A DNA stretch of 64,000 nucleotides from Planococcus sp. ISL-110 (GTDB lineage Bacteria; Bacillota; Bacilli; Bacillales_A; Planococcaceae): positions 95,058 through 159,057 of the forward strand of contig NZ_JAGGPX010000007.1 in the NCBI RefSeq assembly GCF_018613575.1, written 5' to 3'. A program made the translations under genes and the position numbers. Shown piece after piece: positions 1 through 9,630 of the stretch (its first letter is position 1; each line of letters begins with the position of its first letter). The notes below the pieces were generated by a model. It did no database searches, was not told the DNA's origin, and was given only the letters and a program-made list of their open reading frames with translations.

Positions 1-449
1 AAATGAGGCAGAGACGATCCTAAAGTCAGCGCTGCGATCAAAATCCCAAGCGCCAACCCTCTTTTTGACGGGAACCATTGTGAAAGCAGTTTGACTGCAG
101 TCGGATAGACGCCAGCAAGTGCCACACCTGTCAATATCCGCAGGGCAATGCCGATGAGGGCAGTGTCCGCAATCGTCAGAAGGCCATTGACGAGAGCTCC
201 CGCCAATGCGGAAAGCACAAAAACTTTCCGTGCATTAAAGCGATCTGAAATGCCGAAATAGACGCTGATTAATGTCCCGATGATAAAACCGACTGGGACA
301 GATGCAGACAACCAGGCTTCCGTCTGCGCGTTGAGGCTCCATAGTTCCCTCAATTCGGGTCCGGTAACGCTCGCACTGAACCATAAACTCAACGCAAACA
401 GCTCCGCTATAGAAATCCACAATAAAGCCTTCCATTTTCCCGCCGCCAT
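1..449 (-). CDS. MFS transporter, N-terminal part (runs off left edge)
   Basis: The minus strand is open from an ATG at 449 to the window edge, giving about 149 residues. The start is supported by an AAGGAGA ribosome binding site 6 bases upstream. The translation has an N-terminal hydrophobic helix (ALLWISIAELFALSLWFSA), then FIIGTLISVYFGISDRF and ARKVFVLSALAGALVNG, the pattern of transmembrane segments 1 to 4 of a major facilitator with a basic loop 2-3. The loop ending in LSQWFPSKRGLALG is typical of the CynX/NarK-like branch of MFS carriers. The substrate cannot be read from this part. The C-terminal two thirds lie outside the window. Confidence 0.8.
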   Translation of the reverse strand, partial: MAAGKWKALLWISIAELFALSLWFSASVTGPELRELWSLNAQTEAWLSASVPVGFIIGTLISVYFGISDRFNARKVFVLSALAGALVNGLLTIADTALIGIALRILTGVALAGVYPTAVKLLSQWFPSKRGLALGILIAALTLGSSLPH

Positions 450-519
450 AACCAGTCTCCTTCCGCAAGACAAACCAATCCCGTTCTTTCTCTTCTTCTT
501 ATCATAGAACAGCAAAAGC

Positions 520-563
520 AAATAAGAAAGAACCCTTCGCCAGTTGACTGTCGTGGCGAAGGG
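520..563 (-). terminator. Rho-independent terminator downstream of thrC
   Basis: A 9-bp inverted repeat (CCCTTCGCC at 533-541, GGCGAAGGG at 555-563) is followed on the minus strand by TTCTTTCTTATTT. It lies between the thrC stop codon and the divergent start region of the MFS gene. Confidence 0.75.
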
Positions 564-633
564 CTTTGAAATTTTGGTTACCATTTTGCTTTATGCCACA
601 TAGATCAAATCTTATGGATGAACTCAGGCACTC

Positions 634-1863
634 TCAGCTTTTAGCTGCCGGCTCTTTCTTGATTGCATCGCCGATTTCCAACGTCGGGACGTCAATGTTA
701 ACCGTGTCGGGATATTTGATGCCGGCTCCTGTATTCAGCGCCACAACAGTTTCTCCTTCTTTGATCCAGCCTTCTTTTTTGAGTTGGCGGATTGCTGCAA
801 ATACAGCTGCCCCTTCCGGACAAACAAAAGATCCTTCCAGGCGTGCAACTATTGCCTGCTCAGCAAGCATGGCCTGATCATCAATCGCGATCGCGCAACC
901 CTGTGTTTTATAGATTGCGTCCAGCACAAGAAAATCACCCAACGCTTTCGGGACATTGATGCCAAAAGCTTGCGTGCTGGAATCGGCCCAGAATTCGGAC
1001 TCCTTTTTTCCTTCTTGCCAAGCTTTGACGATCGGCGCGCAGCCTGTCGCTTGAACCGCTGCCAGACGCGGCAGTTCCCCTTCCACCCAGCCAAGTTTTT
1101 TCAATTCATTCAGGGCTTTATAAATGCCGATCAATCCGACACCGCCGCCTGTCGGATACAGGATGACGTCTGGCATCTTCCAGTCCATCTGCTCGGCGAT
1201 TTCGAGCCCCATCGTTTTCTTGCCTTCGATGCGGTATGGCTCTTTTAACGTCGATACATCGTACAGACCAAAATCCTTGACGGCTTGCCCGACAATTTTC
1301 CCAACATCGCTGATTAGCCCATTCACCAAATATAGGTCGGCGCCGGACAACGCCACTTCATTGCGGGTAATTTTTGGTGCATCCTCTGGCATGACGATTG
1401 TTGATCGGATGCCGGCTTTAGCGCCGTAAAGCGCCCAAGCGGCACCGGCATTGCCATTGGTCGGCATCGCAAACTCCTTGACACCGACTTCCTTGGCTTT
1501 TGAAACTCCGACTGTTGCCCCTCTTGCCTTAAACGTGCCGGTCGGAATAAGCCCTTCGTCTTTCATATAGAGATTTTCTACGTCCATGTCCTTGCCAAGC
1601 GACGGCATCGTGATCAGCGGGGTCATGCCTTCACCTTGAGACACTACATTCGCTTCTTCTTCGACCGGCAGCAATTCATGGTATCTCCACAAAGTCGGCT
1701 GCCTTTTTGCCACTTCGTCCCGCTCCAAATCCGCCTTCAGCTCGTCCCAAAGGTAATCCACCAACAAAGGCGAACCGCATATGCATAGTTGATGCTGCTG
1801 CTTGGTATCGTAAACAGCCTCGCATTTCGGACAATAAAGGTGGGAAATATAACTGTACTTCAA
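634..1863 (-). CDS. thrC: threonine synthase
   Basis: This is a cytosolic PLP enzyme that converts O-phosphohomoserine to threonine, the last step of threonine synthesis. The protein opens with a zinc-ribbon-like CPKC...CICG segment, then the PLP lysine motif TGTFKARG (lysine near residue 112) and a glycine-rich phosphate-binding loop PTGGGVG. About 409 residues is the normal length for the bacterial short form. An in-frame GTG at 1872 touches the Shine-Dalgarno sequence. The TTG at 1863 sits 8 bases after AAGGAG and starts with MKYSYISHLYCPKC, so I prefer it. The gene follows cysI on the same strand but a terminator separates them, so it is probably only loosely coupled to the sulfur genes. 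The call is firm; the exact start is less so. Confidence 0.9.
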   Translation of the reverse strand: MKYSYISHLYCPKCEAVYDTKQQHQLCICGSPLLVDYLWDELKADLERDEVAKRQPTLWRYHELLPVEEEANVVSQGEGMTPLITMPSLGKDMDVENLYMKDEGLIPTGTFKARGATVGVSKAKEVGVKEFAMPTNGNAGAAWALYGAKAGIRSTIVMPEDAPKITRNEVALSGADLYLVNGLISDVGKIVGQAVKDFGLYDVSTLKEPYRIEGKKTMGLEIAEQMDWKMPDVILYPTGGGVGLIGIYKALNELKKLGWVEGELPRLAAVQATGCAPIVKAWQEGKKESEFWADSSTQAFGINVPKALGDFLVLDAIYKTQGCAIAIDDQAMLAEQAIVARLEGSFVCPEGAAVFAAIRQLKKEGWIKEGETVVALNTGAGIKYPDTVNIDVPTLEIGDAIKKEPAAKS

Positions 1864-1902
1864 TGTGAGCACTCCTTTTTATGGGTTTTGCTGATTGTCT
1901 TT

Positions 1903-1938
1903 CTGACAACAATAGCCCGGAATCGCTCCCGGGCTATT
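1903..1938 (-). terminator. terminator-like hairpin between cysI and thrC
   Basis: A 10-bp inverted repeat (AATAGCCCGG at 1911-1920, CCGGGCTATT at 1929-1938) sits just after the cysI stop. On the minus strand it is followed by a mixed GTTGTC stretch rather than a clean U-tract, so termination may be partial. Confidence 0.55.
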
Positions 1939-1956
1939 AGATCGATCTTATTTGAT

Positions 1957-3672
1957 TTAACTGTGGAAATTAAGCCCGGAGGTGACCGGCGCCACATAAC
2001 CGGCGCGGATGACGAAATCACCGAAATGTTCGTTTTCCTGGCGTTCTTTGGCGAATTGGAAAAAGATCGGCTTTAGCGTCGCTAAAATCTCTTCTTCCCC
2101 GATATTCTCGCGGTATATTTTGTTCAACCGATCACCTGCAAAGCCTGCGCCCAAGTACATATTGTATTTGCCGGGTGCTTTGCCGATAAAGCCAATCTCA
2201 CCCAGTGCAGGGCGTGAACAGCTGTTCGGGCAACCGGACATGCGAATGATGATTTCTTCATCACGCAGGCCTGCTTCGTCCAGTGTTTCTTCAATCTTGC
2301 CTACGAGCTCCGGTAAATACCGCTCGGCTTCAGCCATCGCCAAACCGCAAGTCGGCATCGCTACACAGGCCATCGAGTTTTGGCGCAAAGCCGAATTTTC
2401 TTTGCCATCGGTCAGCCCATATTGCTCAACTAAGGCGCTAATCTTCTCTTTGTTTTTCTCCGTTACATTGCTGATGATCAGGTTCTGGTTGGCAGTCAGG
2501 CGGAATTCTCCTGTATGGACTTGTGCAATTTCGCGGAGGCCTGTCATCAATGGATAGCCATCAAAATCTTTAACGCGGCCGTTCTCAACGAATAAGGTCA
2601 AATGCCATTTGCCGTCACTTTCGATCCAGCCGTAGCGGTCGCCGTTGCGGTCGAATTGGAATGGACGCTCTTGTTCTATATTCCATCCCAGGCGTGTGTT
2701 CAGCTCGGTTCTGATCCAGTCGAGCCCCAATCTGTCGACCGTATATTTGAAACGGGCATTTTTCCGCTCTGAGCGGTTGCCGTAATCGCGCTGAATGGTG
2801 AGGATTTTCTCGCCGACTTCGTTGACTTTATCTGGTGGGCAAAATCCGATGACGCGTGCCAATTGCGGATACGTGGCAGTGTCGCCATGCGTCATGCCCA
2901 TCCCGCCGCCGACTGTGACATTAAAGCCCTGCAACTTATCGTTTTCCAGGATGGCAATAAACCCAAGATCCTGCGAGTAGATGTCAACGTCATTGGCAGG
3001 CGGAATCGCAAAGCCGATTTTGAATTTCCTAGGCAAATAAAGATGCCCGTACATCGGCTCCACTACTTCGTCTTCATTGCTGTCGACGACTTTTTCTTCA
3101 TCCAGCCAGATTTCGTGATAGGCTCTAGTTTTCGGCAGCAGGTGTTCACTTAATTCGCGGGAGATTTCGTATACTTCCCCGTGAATATCCGATTGGTATG
3201 GGTTGGATGTCGACATGACGTTCCGGTTGACGTCTCCGCAGGCTGCAATGGTATCCATCAAGGCGTGGTTCATTTCCTGAATGGTGCTTTTCAAATTCCA
3301 TTTCAGAATCCCGTGCATCTGGAACGTTTGACGCGTCGTCAATTTCAAGGTGCCATTGCCATGGGTATTGGCCAAATTATCCATCGTCAGCCACTGATGC
3401 GGCGTTGCGACTCCTGCAGGCAGGCGGACACGGATCATGAATTGGTAGGCAGGCTCAAGTTTCTGCTGGGCCCGTTCGTTGCGGATGTCCCGGTCATCCT
3501 GCATATAGCTGCCATGGAATTTCAGCAGCTTGCCGTCATCGTCCGGGATGGAAGCGGTCAAACGTTCCGCGAAGCTTTCCACGAGATTGCCCCGCAAATA
3601 ATTGGTTCTGTCTTTGATGACCTCCATTTCACTTGGAGGGCCGTCGATATCAGTCAAATCTTTAATTTTCAT
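1957..3672 (-). CDS. cysI: assimilatory sulfite reductase (NADPH), hemoprotein beta subunit
   Basis: This subunit reduces sulfite to sulfide by six electrons using siroheme coupled to a [4Fe-4S] cluster, with electrons from CysJ. At 571 residues it has the length of the Bacillus enzyme. The four cluster cysteines are visible at C436 and C442 (CVAMPTC) and C481 and C485 (GCPNSC). The siroheme-anion binding arginine-rich regions (TTRQTFQ near 112-118, NVMSTSNP near 151-158) are also present. The ATG at 3672 follows AAAGGAG with good spacing. It lies downstream of cysJ, but the 233-base gap is filled by a dispersed repeat. The siroheme made by SumT, SirC and SirB (also in this window) is its cofactor. 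Confidence 0.96.
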   Translation of the reverse strand: MKIKDLTDIDGPPSEMEVIKDRTNYLRGNLVESFAERLTASIPDDDGKLLKFHGSYMQDDRDIRNERAQQKLEPAYQFMIRVRLPAGVATPHQWLTMDNLANTHGNGTLKLTTRQTFQMHGILKWNLKSTIQEMNHALMDTIAACGDVNRNVMSTSNPYQSDIHGEVYEISRELSEHLLPKTRAYHEIWLDEEKVVDSNEDEVVEPMYGHLYLPRKFKIGFAIPPANDVDIYSQDLGFIAILENDKLQGFNVTVGGGMGMTHGDTATYPQLARVIGFCPPDKVNEVGEKILTIQRDYGNRSERKNARFKYTVDRLGLDWIRTELNTRLGWNIEQERPFQFDRNGDRYGWIESDGKWHLTLFVENGRVKDFDGYPLMTGLREIAQVHTGEFRLTANQNLIISNVTEKNKEKISALVEQYGLTDGKENSALRQNSMACVAMPTCGLAMAEAERYLPELVGKIEETLDEAGLRDEEIIIRMSGCPNSCSRPALGEIGFIGKAPGKYNMYLGAGFAGDRLNKIYRENIGEEEILATLKPIFFQFAKERQENEHFGDFVIRAGYVAPVTSGLNFHS

Positions 3673-3690
3673 GGTAAGCTCCTTTCAATG

Positions 3691-3850
3691 TTGAAGAAGT
3701 CGCTCCAAGGCGGACGCTTTCCGGCAGAAAGCGAGTCGGGCTGTGCCTGACTCGTTTGCGACGAAGCGCTGAGCCTCCTCGTTGCAAGCTCCTGCGAGGT
3801 CTCATCACTCCGTTTTTCTGCAGGAGTCGCCGCCTTCCGCTCTTACTTCC
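3691..3850. repeat. dispersed intergenic repeat, copy 1 (between cysJ and cysI)
   Basis: The stretch contains GGCGGACGCTTTCCG, then GACGAAGCGCTGAGCCTCC, GCAAGCTCCTGCG and CAGGAGTCGCCGCC. The same blocks in the same order recur at 5802-5970 and 32732-32848 and, in part, inside 22830-23276. It is GC-rich and self-complementary, has no plausible gene, and sits inside the cys operon. Confidence 0.7.
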
Positions 3851-3905
3851 TATGATCCAGTTAAAAACATAAAAAAATGTCAGTTCACGCATGGCGCAGA
3901 TTTAC

Positions 3906-5744
3906 TTAATAAACATCACGCAAATAACGTTTGTCGCTGCGCATGGACGTTAAATAGTCTTCCGCTTGTTCCGCAGTCATATTGCCTTCCTGCTCCAGAA
4001 TTTTGGCCAGTGTGGCATGCACGTCTTTGGCCATGTATTTTTCATCGCCGCAGACATAGACATTGGCACCCGCTTCCAGCCATTGGTACACTTCCTGGCT
4101 CTTCTCCAACAAACGATGCTGGACGTAAACCTTTTCTGCTGTATCACGGGAAAAGGCTACATCCATTTTCGTCAGAACCCCGTCCTTCAGCCATTTTTGC
4201 CATTCGGTCTGGTAAAGGAAATCGGTGACGAAATACTGTTCACCGAAAAACAGCCATGCATCGCCCAGAGCATCCCTTTCTTCCCGCTCTTCCATGAAGG
4301 CACGGTAAGGGGCGACTCCTGTTCCGGCACCGATCATAATGACCGGTGTTTCCGGATTTTCAGGCAATCGGAAATTGCTGTTGCTTTGGATGAACACCGG
4401 CAAGGTCGCGCCGATTTCAGCGCGCTCTGCGCATTGCGTCGAGCAGACGCCCGTCCGCTTACGCCCATTCGCTTCATAGCGCAACGCTCCTACAGTCAAA
4501 TGAACTTCATCCGGATTCGCCGTTAAACTGCTGGCAATCGAATACAGGCGAACCGGGATTTTGCGCAGTATTTTAATGAATTCAGCAGCAGACACTTGCC
4601 AAGGACCAAAATCTTCCGTCAAATCGATCAGGTCTCTTCCATAGATGTAAGCCTGCAGCTGTTCTTTGTTTTCAGGTTCCAGTAAATTAGCCAATGCATC
4701 ACCGTCCGCAAAAGCTGCCGCTTTTTCAAGCAACGGCTTCGACAGGATAGTGATTTCAAAGGTCGAAATCAATGCATCGCGTAATGAACCCGTATCGCCT
4801 TGCTTGTTGATGGAGATCGGTTCATCTGGATTCCATCCTGTTGCAGCTATCAGTTGATCAACCAGCTTGTCTTCGTTTTCTGGAACAATCCCGAGGCTGT
4901 CGCCCGGCTCATATTGCAGTCCAGAGCCTTCCAGGTCGAGCTCCAGGTGCCGGGTTTCCTTATTCGAACCACGGCCATTCAAGTTGATATTTTCCAGAAC
5001 CTCCGCGTTGAACGGATTGCTGCGGGAATAGGCCGGTTGGCTGGCTGGTGCAGCTTCTTGAGCCGCCGAAGCCGCTGGAGCGCCCGGACGATCTGTTTCT
5101 CTTTCTTTATTCAATACGCTGAAGATGCCATCAAACCATTCTTCTGCGGGTTCTTCAAAGTCCAAATCGGCATCCACACGCGGATGGATGCGTTTGGCCC
5201 CCAACTCCTCCAGACGCTTGTCAAAATCTTTGCCGGTCTGGCAGAAAAATTCGTAAGAGCTGTCCCCCAGAGACAAGACCGAAAACCGGACATCGTCAAG
5301 CTGCGGTGCCCGTTTGCTGTGCAGGAAATCATAGAGGGCAAGAGCGTTATCCGGCGGATGGCCGTCCCCATGCGTACTCGTGATGATCAGCAAATCTTGG
5401 ACTTTTTTCAGGTCTTTCGGTTTAAACTCATCCATTGGCGTGAGTTTTACCTGGTAGTCTTTGGCCTGCAGTTTTTTCGAAACATCCTTGGCAACCGATT
5501 GGCAGTTGCCTGTATGGGAGCCGACCAAAATGGTGATTTCACGGGTGGCAACAGGTGCGCTGCCTTGCTGCGCATACCATTCCAATCCAGGCTGTTCCTG
5601 CACAGCGACTGTAGCGGCTGACTGCGAGCCGGCCAGATAGCCGTTCAGCCAGATTTTCTGATTGTCGGTCAGCATCGGCAATAAGCGATTGATAAGCTCT
5701 ACCTGTTCCTGATCGAATGGGCTGTTCATTGTCTGCAATTGCAA
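3906..5744 (-). CDS. cysJ: assimilatory sulfite reductase (NADPH), flavoprotein alpha subunit
   Basis: The protein transfers electrons from NADPH through FAD and FMN to CysI. A flavodoxin domain covers roughly residues 70-215 (GSHTGNCQS phosphate loop, THGDGHPPDN). A FAD-binding ferredoxin-reductase-like domain follows (RLYSIASS, TGVCS) and then an NADPH domain (GAGTGVAPYRAF, VYVCGD), ending in the family-typical RYLRDVY. At 612 residues it has full family length. The start is a TTG at 5744, seven bases after GAGGTG; the ATG six codons later has no better site. It lies upstream of cysI on the same strand, in the unit headed by the SAM riboswitch at 9305-9495. Confidence 0.96.
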   Translation of the reverse strand: MQLQTMNSPFDQEQVELINRLLPMLTDNQKIWLNGYLAGSQSAATVAVQEQPGLEWYAQQGSAPVATREITILVGSHTGNCQSVAKDVSKKLQAKDYQVKLTPMDEFKPKDLKKVQDLLIITSTHGDGHPPDNALALYDFLHSKRAPQLDDVRFSVLSLGDSSYEFFCQTGKDFDKRLEELGAKRIHPRVDADLDFEEPAEEWFDGIFSVLNKERETDRPGAPAASAAQEAAPASQPAYSRSNPFNAEVLENINLNGRGSNKETRHLELDLEGSGLQYEPGDSLGIVPENEDKLVDQLIAATGWNPDEPISINKQGDTGSLRDALISTFEITILSKPLLEKAAAFADGDALANLLEPENKEQLQAYIYGRDLIDLTEDFGPWQVSAAEFIKILRKIPVRLYSIASSLTANPDEVHLTVGALRYEANGRKRTGVCSTQCAERAEIGATLPVFIQSNSNFRLPENPETPVIMIGAGTGVAPYRAFMEEREERDALGDAWLFFGEQYFVTDFLYQTEWQKWLKDGVLTKMDVAFSRDTAEKVYVQHRLLEKSQEVYQWLEAGANVYVCGDEKYMAKDVHATLAKILEQEGNMTAEQAEDYLTSMRSDKRYLRDVY

Positions 5745-5801
5745 ATTGTTTCACCTCGAAATCCGTTTATTTTTTATCATTAATTCTTATAAGGAGCGTT
5801 G

Positions 5802-5970
5802 AGTTGAAGAAATCGCTCTGGGCGGACGCTTTCCGCGGACGAAGCGCTGAGCCTCCGTCGCAAGCTCCTGCGGTATAGCGAGACGACTGAGACCCCGCAG
5901 GGAGTGCAACGACTGAGGAGGCTTAGGCGCGAGCCCGCGGAAAGCGCAGCTGTTTTGCGGAATATCGGCA
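5802..5970. repeat. dispersed intergenic repeat, copy 2 (between hemD-like gene and cysJ)
   Basis: This copy starts with GAAGAAATCGCTC, runs through GGCGGACGCTTTCCGCGG and CGAAGCGCTGAGCCTCC, and ends with GCGGAAAGCGCAGCTG and TTTTGCGGAATATCGGC. Its right end is the reverse complement of the left part of the repeat at 16210-16317. It is the longest copy with both outer modules and fills the 275-base gap in the operon. Confidence 0.7.
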
Positions 5971-6019
5971 CAAAACAATCATTACTCTGTGTTATCTATC
6001 TTCATCCTCTAAACTACAC

Positions 6020-6829
6020 TCACACATGCTGCTGGCGGTAATGATGATCGATCGCTACGATCATTGCTCCCATTTTTTGGTGTTCGGGCTGAAGCACTTG
6101 TTTGATGCCATTGCTTTCCAGTTCTTTGGCCGTGACTTTTCCGACGGCTACTGCCAGCACCCGGTCGTTAAAAGCTTTGACCAATTGTTTTCCTTGGTCG
6201 GGTTCTGCAAAAATGTTCTTGACCTGCGTTTTGCTGGTAAAGACAATGGCGTCTAAAGACTGTTCGATGATCGACTGTTTTAACCGGTCCACTACGAGAG
6301 CATCCGGTTTTTCGTAGGAATACGGGCGGGATAAGTAAACCGAATGGCCATTTTTCTCCAAAATGCTTTTCAGCTTATGGTCATCCAGATCGTAAGCCTG
6401 CAAAAAGATCCGCTGCGGGCTTTTGCCTTTGTATTCTTCCGCTAAAGCTGCCAGCAGATTGTCCATTGTTCCATCTTCCGAAACATGAACCGGCTCCAAG
6501 CCATGCTCTTTGATCCACTTCATCGTTTTGCTTCCTCGAACGGCCAGCTGCGTTTCTTTCAGCTTTTCAATGTAGCGCGATTGCAGGCCGGTGTTTTCTG
6601 CGGAATCTGTTAATGTCCTCGCTCCGATGCCGGTCGTGAAGATAACCCAGTCAAAATCTTCGGCTAAAAAATCCGTGATGTTTTGTGCGCTGATATCTTC
6701 GTTTAGCCGCTGCCTTCCCTGAATCGGGAGAATGACAGGAGTCCCGGATTGCTTTTCAATCAGCACGCTGATTTCTTTTGCGGCACGGACAGCTGCCACG
6801 CCTATTTTCTTTCCGGCCAATCCATTCAT
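6020..6829 (-). CDS. uroporphyrinogen-III synthase family protein (HEM4)
   Basis: The reading frame encodes about 269 residues with the two-lobed HEM4 pattern: an N-terminal GKKIGVAAVRAAKE strand-helix, FDWVIFTTGIGARTL, AVRGSKTMKWIKEHG, and a second lobe with DALVVDRLK, DAIVFTSKTQVKNIF and VLAVAVGKVTAKELES. The family cyclizes hydroxymethylbilane to uroporphyrinogen III, the branch point to siroheme. Its place between sirB and cysJ suggests it supplies siroheme for sulfite reductase. It may be a second copy dedicated to this pathway, since no hemA/B/C/L genes are nearby. The ATG at 6829 has AAGGAG nine bases upstream; a TTG two codons earlier is too close to it. Confidence 0.85.
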   Translation of the reverse strand: MNGLAGKKIGVAAVRAAKEISVLIEKQSGTPVILPIQGRQRLNEDISAQNITDFLAEDFDWVIFTTGIGARTLTDSAENTGLQSRYIEKLKETQLAVRGSKTMKWIKEHGLEPVHVSEDGTMDNLLAALAEEYKGKSPQRIFLQAYDLDDHKLKSILEKNGHSVYLSRPYSYEKPDALVVDRLKQSIIEQSLDAIVFTSKTQVKNIFAEPDQGKQLVKAFNDRVLAVAVGKVTAKELESNGIKQVLQPEHQKMGAMIVAIDHHYRQQHV

Positions 6830-6851
6830 ATTCAATCACTCCTTCTGTCAT

Positions 6852-7604
6852 TCACCACGCCGGCTGCTGTTCGCTTTGCAGCGCTTCATGCGCGCGTTCG
6901 GCGAGGGCATCCACCATGGATGGATGATCGCCTAAATATCCACATAATATGATTTGCTGTTCGTCCGAAGACAAACCGTTGATTTTTTTCTGCATTGATT
7001 TCACCAAGAGTCCCGTAAACCATAAATAAGGAACGACGAAAATCTGTTTGCTGCCGGAATTGATGGAAACTTGCAACCCTTCATCAAATGACGGAGCGCT
7101 GGCAGCCAGATAACAGACATCGATGTTGGACACATTGGCTTTCACCGCCAATTTTGCCGCTATTTCTTCGACCGAACGGGTGATTTCCGAACTTTTCCCA
7201 CCTCGGCCAACCAACAAAATTTCTGCTTCAGGCAAACGCTCCACCCCTGTTTCCCGCAGCCGCTCAGCTAAAATTTCCACGAGCCGATCCTGCACTCCGA
7301 GCGGTTTTCCGTAAGTAAAGCGGATGCCCGGATAGCGCAATGCTGATTTTTTGACTTCATCCGGAATGTCTTCGTAATAATGTCCGGCGCTCAGCAAGAG
7401 AACCGGAACGATTGCGATAGCTGTCGCGCCCTGCTTGATAAGGCTGTCGATTCCTTCGCCAATATCCGGACTGGCCAACTCCAAAAAGCAGGTTTCCTGA
7501 AGGGAAACATCGACTTTTTGGTGTACCTGCTCCATAAATGCCATCGCTTCCTGGCGCGTTTCTTTTACTCGGCTCCCGTGGCTTACATATAATACAGCCT
7601 GCAT
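6852..7604 (-). CDS. sirB: sirohydrochlorin ferrochelatase (CbiX/SirB family)
   Basis: The enzyme inserts Fe2+ into sirohydrochlorin, the last step of siroheme synthesis. The 250-residue protein has the class II chelatase N-terminus AVLYVSHGSR with its metal-binding histidine, and the second motif LLSAGHYYEDIP. A second, diverged half (ILLVGRGGKS, CYLAASAPSFDEG) shows the duplicated CbiX layout. The ATG at 7604 follows AAGGAGATGAGAAC. It starts 12 bases after the sumT stop and ends 22 bases before the HEM4 gene, a tight operon. A cobaltochelatase role is possible in the family, but the cys context argues for iron. Confidence 0.92.
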   Translation of the reverse strand: MQAVLYVSHGSRVKETRQEAMAFMEQVHQKVDVSLQETCFLELASPDIGEGIDSLIKQGATAIAIVPVLLLSAGHYYEDIPDEVKKSALRYPGIRFTYGKPLGVQDRLVEILAERLRETGVERLPEAEILLVGRGGKSSEITRSVEEIAAKLAVKANVSNIDVCYLAASAPSFDEGLQVSINSGSKQIFVVPYLWFTGLLVKSMQKKINGLSSDEQQIILCGYLGDHPSMVDALAERAHEALQSEQQPAW

Positions 7605-7616
7605 GTTCTCATCTCC

Positions 7617-8393
7617 TTATCCCACATGTGCGGCAAGCTGAAATTGCTGTTCGTCTTGCAGCTGCTCATACCATTGCAATTTGCTTCTTAGGCGGACCAC
7701 TTCTCCCACCACTATCATCGAAGGATTCTCGAAGCCTTTGGCGTTTCGAATAATATCCTCGAGCGTTCCCGTTACTGTCCGCTGCCGCTCCGTTGTGCCC
7801 CATTCAATCAAAGCAATCGGTGTCGTGGGTTTCAGGCCATGGCGCAGCAATCGGCCACAGATTTCCGGAAGCTTGCTGACACCCATGTAGATGCACAACG
7901 TATCCATGCTTTTGACCACATGCTCCCAGTATTCATCCTGATCGACGCCCACTTTGCTGACTCCTGAAATAAAAGCTACAGATGAACTGTAATCGCGATG
8001 GGTCACCGGAATTCCGGCATAGGCAGGTGCCGCGATGCCGGCTGTGATTCCTGGAACAATTTCAAACGGGATGTTGTGGTCAACCAACGCTTCCGCTTCT
8101 TCTCCGCCTCTGCCAAAGACAAACGGATCACCGCCTTTCAAGCGCGTGACGGTTTTTCCCTGAAGCGCGAATCGGCACAGCAACTCGTTGATTTCTTCCT
8201 GTTTCAATGAATGGTTATCGGGTCTCTTGCCGCAATAAATCAATTCGGCCTGTTCTTTCGCTTCGTCCAGCAATTCCTGGTTTATTAAGCGATCATAAAG
8301 GATGACATCGGCCTTTTGGATGGCCTTCAGCCCTTTCACTGTAATCAAATCAAGGTCGCCTGGACCTGCACCAACTAAATAGACTTTTTTCAT
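7617..8393 (-). CDS. cobA: uroporphyrinogen-III C-methyltransferase
   Basis: The enzyme methylates uroporphyrinogen III at C2 and C7 with SAM to give precorrin-2. The 258-residue protein is a single-domain SUMT: KVYLVGAGPGDLDLITVKG at the N-terminus, YDRLINQEL, LKGGDPFVFGRGGEE and VPGITAGIAAPAYAGIP. It lacks the CysG N-terminal dehydrogenase/chelatase domain, matching the separate sirC (14574-15206) and sirB genes here. It is cotranscribed with cysH upstream and sirB downstream. The symbol sumT is equally used. The start ATG at 8393 has AGGAAG upstream. Confidence 0.94.
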   Translation of the reverse strand: MKKVYLVGAGPGDLDLITVKGLKAIQKADVILYDRLINQELLDEAKEQAELIYCGKRPDNHSLKQEEINELLCRFALQGKTVTRLKGGDPFVFGRGGEEAEALVDHNIPFEIVPGITAGIAAPAYAGIPVTHRDYSSSVAFISGVSKVGVDQDEYWEHVVKSMDTLCIYMGVSKLPEICGRLLRHGLKPTTPIALIEWGTTERQRTVTGTLEDIIRNAKGFENPSMIVVGEVVRLRSKLQWYEQLQDEQQFQLAAHVG

Positions 8394-8478
8394 AAGCTTC
8401 CTAGACTCCTTTTTTCAACCAGAGAAACGAAGGTTGCGCCATTTTCTGATCGTTAATTCATACCTATTGCTGGCCAGG

Positions 8479-9192
8479 TTATGTATGCAGGCCACATTCG
8501 GTTTTCGCAAAGCCTTTCCATCTTCCGTCGCGGCTGTCTCCATCAGTCGTTACTGCGAACGAGCAATGCTTGCAGCCGATGCTCGGATAGCCTTCGTCAT
8601 GCAAAATGTTATATTCAAGGCCGTTCAATTGGATATACTGCCAAACATCGTCCCATGTCCAGTGGATCAACGGGCAAATCTTGACGGACTTGAACCGATT
8701 GTCTTTGTTGATGAAATCCGTCATGCTGCGGCTTGCCGACTGCTCTCTTCTCAAGCCGGAAATCCAGGCCTGTGAACCAGAAAGTGTTTGTTCAAGCGGT
8801 TTGACCTTGCGGATGTCACAGCATTTATCCGGCTGGCTGTTCCACAGTTCGTCGCCGAACTGGTCAGCTTGCTCCTGCAAAGTCAATTCCGGTTTTTTCA
8901 TGCGGATATTCAATTTCGGGTAGCGCTTTTTGACGCGTTCAATCAATTCATAGGTTTGGTCGAAGTGGACGTCCGTATCCAAGAACACCACTTCCGCATC
9001 GCTTTTCACTTTGGAAATCAGATCGATCAACACCATGCCCTCGGCTCCAAAGCTGCAGGCATAAACCACATCTTCCCCGTAGGAATCATAAGCCCATTGC
9101 AAAATATCAGCGGCACCTTTCAAGGAGTCGGTCGGTGCCAGGTCCTTGAATGGATCTCCAGTAAATTGCTCGTACGAAACAGCGTGGCTCAT
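8479..9192 (-). CDS. cysH: phosphoadenylyl/adenylyl-sulfate reductase
   Basis: The enzyme reduces APS and/or PAPS to sulfite with thioredoxin. The 237 residues contain the nucleotide-binding SFGAEGMV region, LDTDVHF, and the catalytic ECGLH near the C-terminus (cysteine 233). It also has the iron-sulfur cysteine set CC at 124-125 ([11 protein letters not shown]) and CKHC at 207-210. The four-cysteine set marks the [4Fe-4S] type, which in Bacillus accepts both APS and PAPS; a CysC kinase is also encoded here, so both routes are possible. ATG at 9192 follows AAAGGAGGAAG. It is the first gene after the SAM riboswitch. Confidence 0.95.
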   Translation of the reverse strand: MSHAVSYEQFTGDPFKDLAPTDSLKGAADILQWAYDSYGEDVVYACSFGAEGMVLIDLISKVKSDAEVVFLDTDVHFDQTYELIERVKKRYPKLNIRMKKPELTLQEQADQFGDELWNSQPDKCCDIRKVKPLEQTLSGSQAWISGLRREQSASRSMTDFINKDNRFKSVKICPLIHWTWDDVWQYIQLNGLEYNILHDEGYPSIGCKHCSFAVTTDGDSRDGRWKGFAKTECGLHT

Positions 9193-9304
9193 CCTATCTT
9201 CCTCCTTTAAACTAACCTTGTATTTTGTACTCCTTCTTTATCTATTAAAGTAAGAGGTGAAGAAATCGCTCCAGGTGGACAATCCAATGAATTTCCCACC
9301 ATAA

Positions 9305-9495
9305 AATATAAAACAAAACCCCCTCTTCCAATAGAACAAGAAGAGAGGGATCCATGCGCATTTGCGGCGGCCTGCCTTCTTATCTTCCAGATCCGATTAG
9401 GACCTGCTGGAATTGGCACATGATCCCCAGTCAAAGACCAGAGCTGTTGCCGAGGCTTCAAAGGGCCAGTCCCTCCACCTCTCATGATAAGAAAT
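9305..9495 (-). promoter_or_regulatory. SAM-I (S-box) riboswitch with terminator, upstream of cysH
   Basis: Read on the minus strand, the aptamer (about 9492 down to 9377) has the S-box core: CTTATCATGAGAGGTGGAGG, ACTGGCCC, GAAGCC and GGCAAC, and closes with GGAAGATAAGAAGG. It is followed by a terminator stem (CCCTCTCTTC / GAAGAGGG, 9321-9349) and a U-rich run with TTTTGTTTTATATTTT. High SAM is expected to stop transcription of cysH and the genes behind it. Most of the 438 bases between cysQ and cysH is accounted for by this element and its promoter. Confidence 0.93.
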
Positions 9496-9531
9496 ACCTT
9501 ATAAGATTACTTGGTTTTAATATTTGTCTAA

Positions 9532-9560
9532 ATACTATAGCAAGAAAAGATCACTGTCAA
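9532..9560 (-). promoter_or_regulatory. sigma-A promoter of the cysH unit
   Basis: On the minus strand there is a perfect TTGACA (9555-9560), a 17-base spacer and TAGTAT (9532-9537), about 40 bases before the riboswitch aptamer starts. Confidence 0.7.
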
Positions 9561-9630
9561 TAAAATTCTGAAAATATCATTTACTTACGATTTATGTTTT
9601 TCAGGATTCCTTCTTTCTTTATTCACCGAA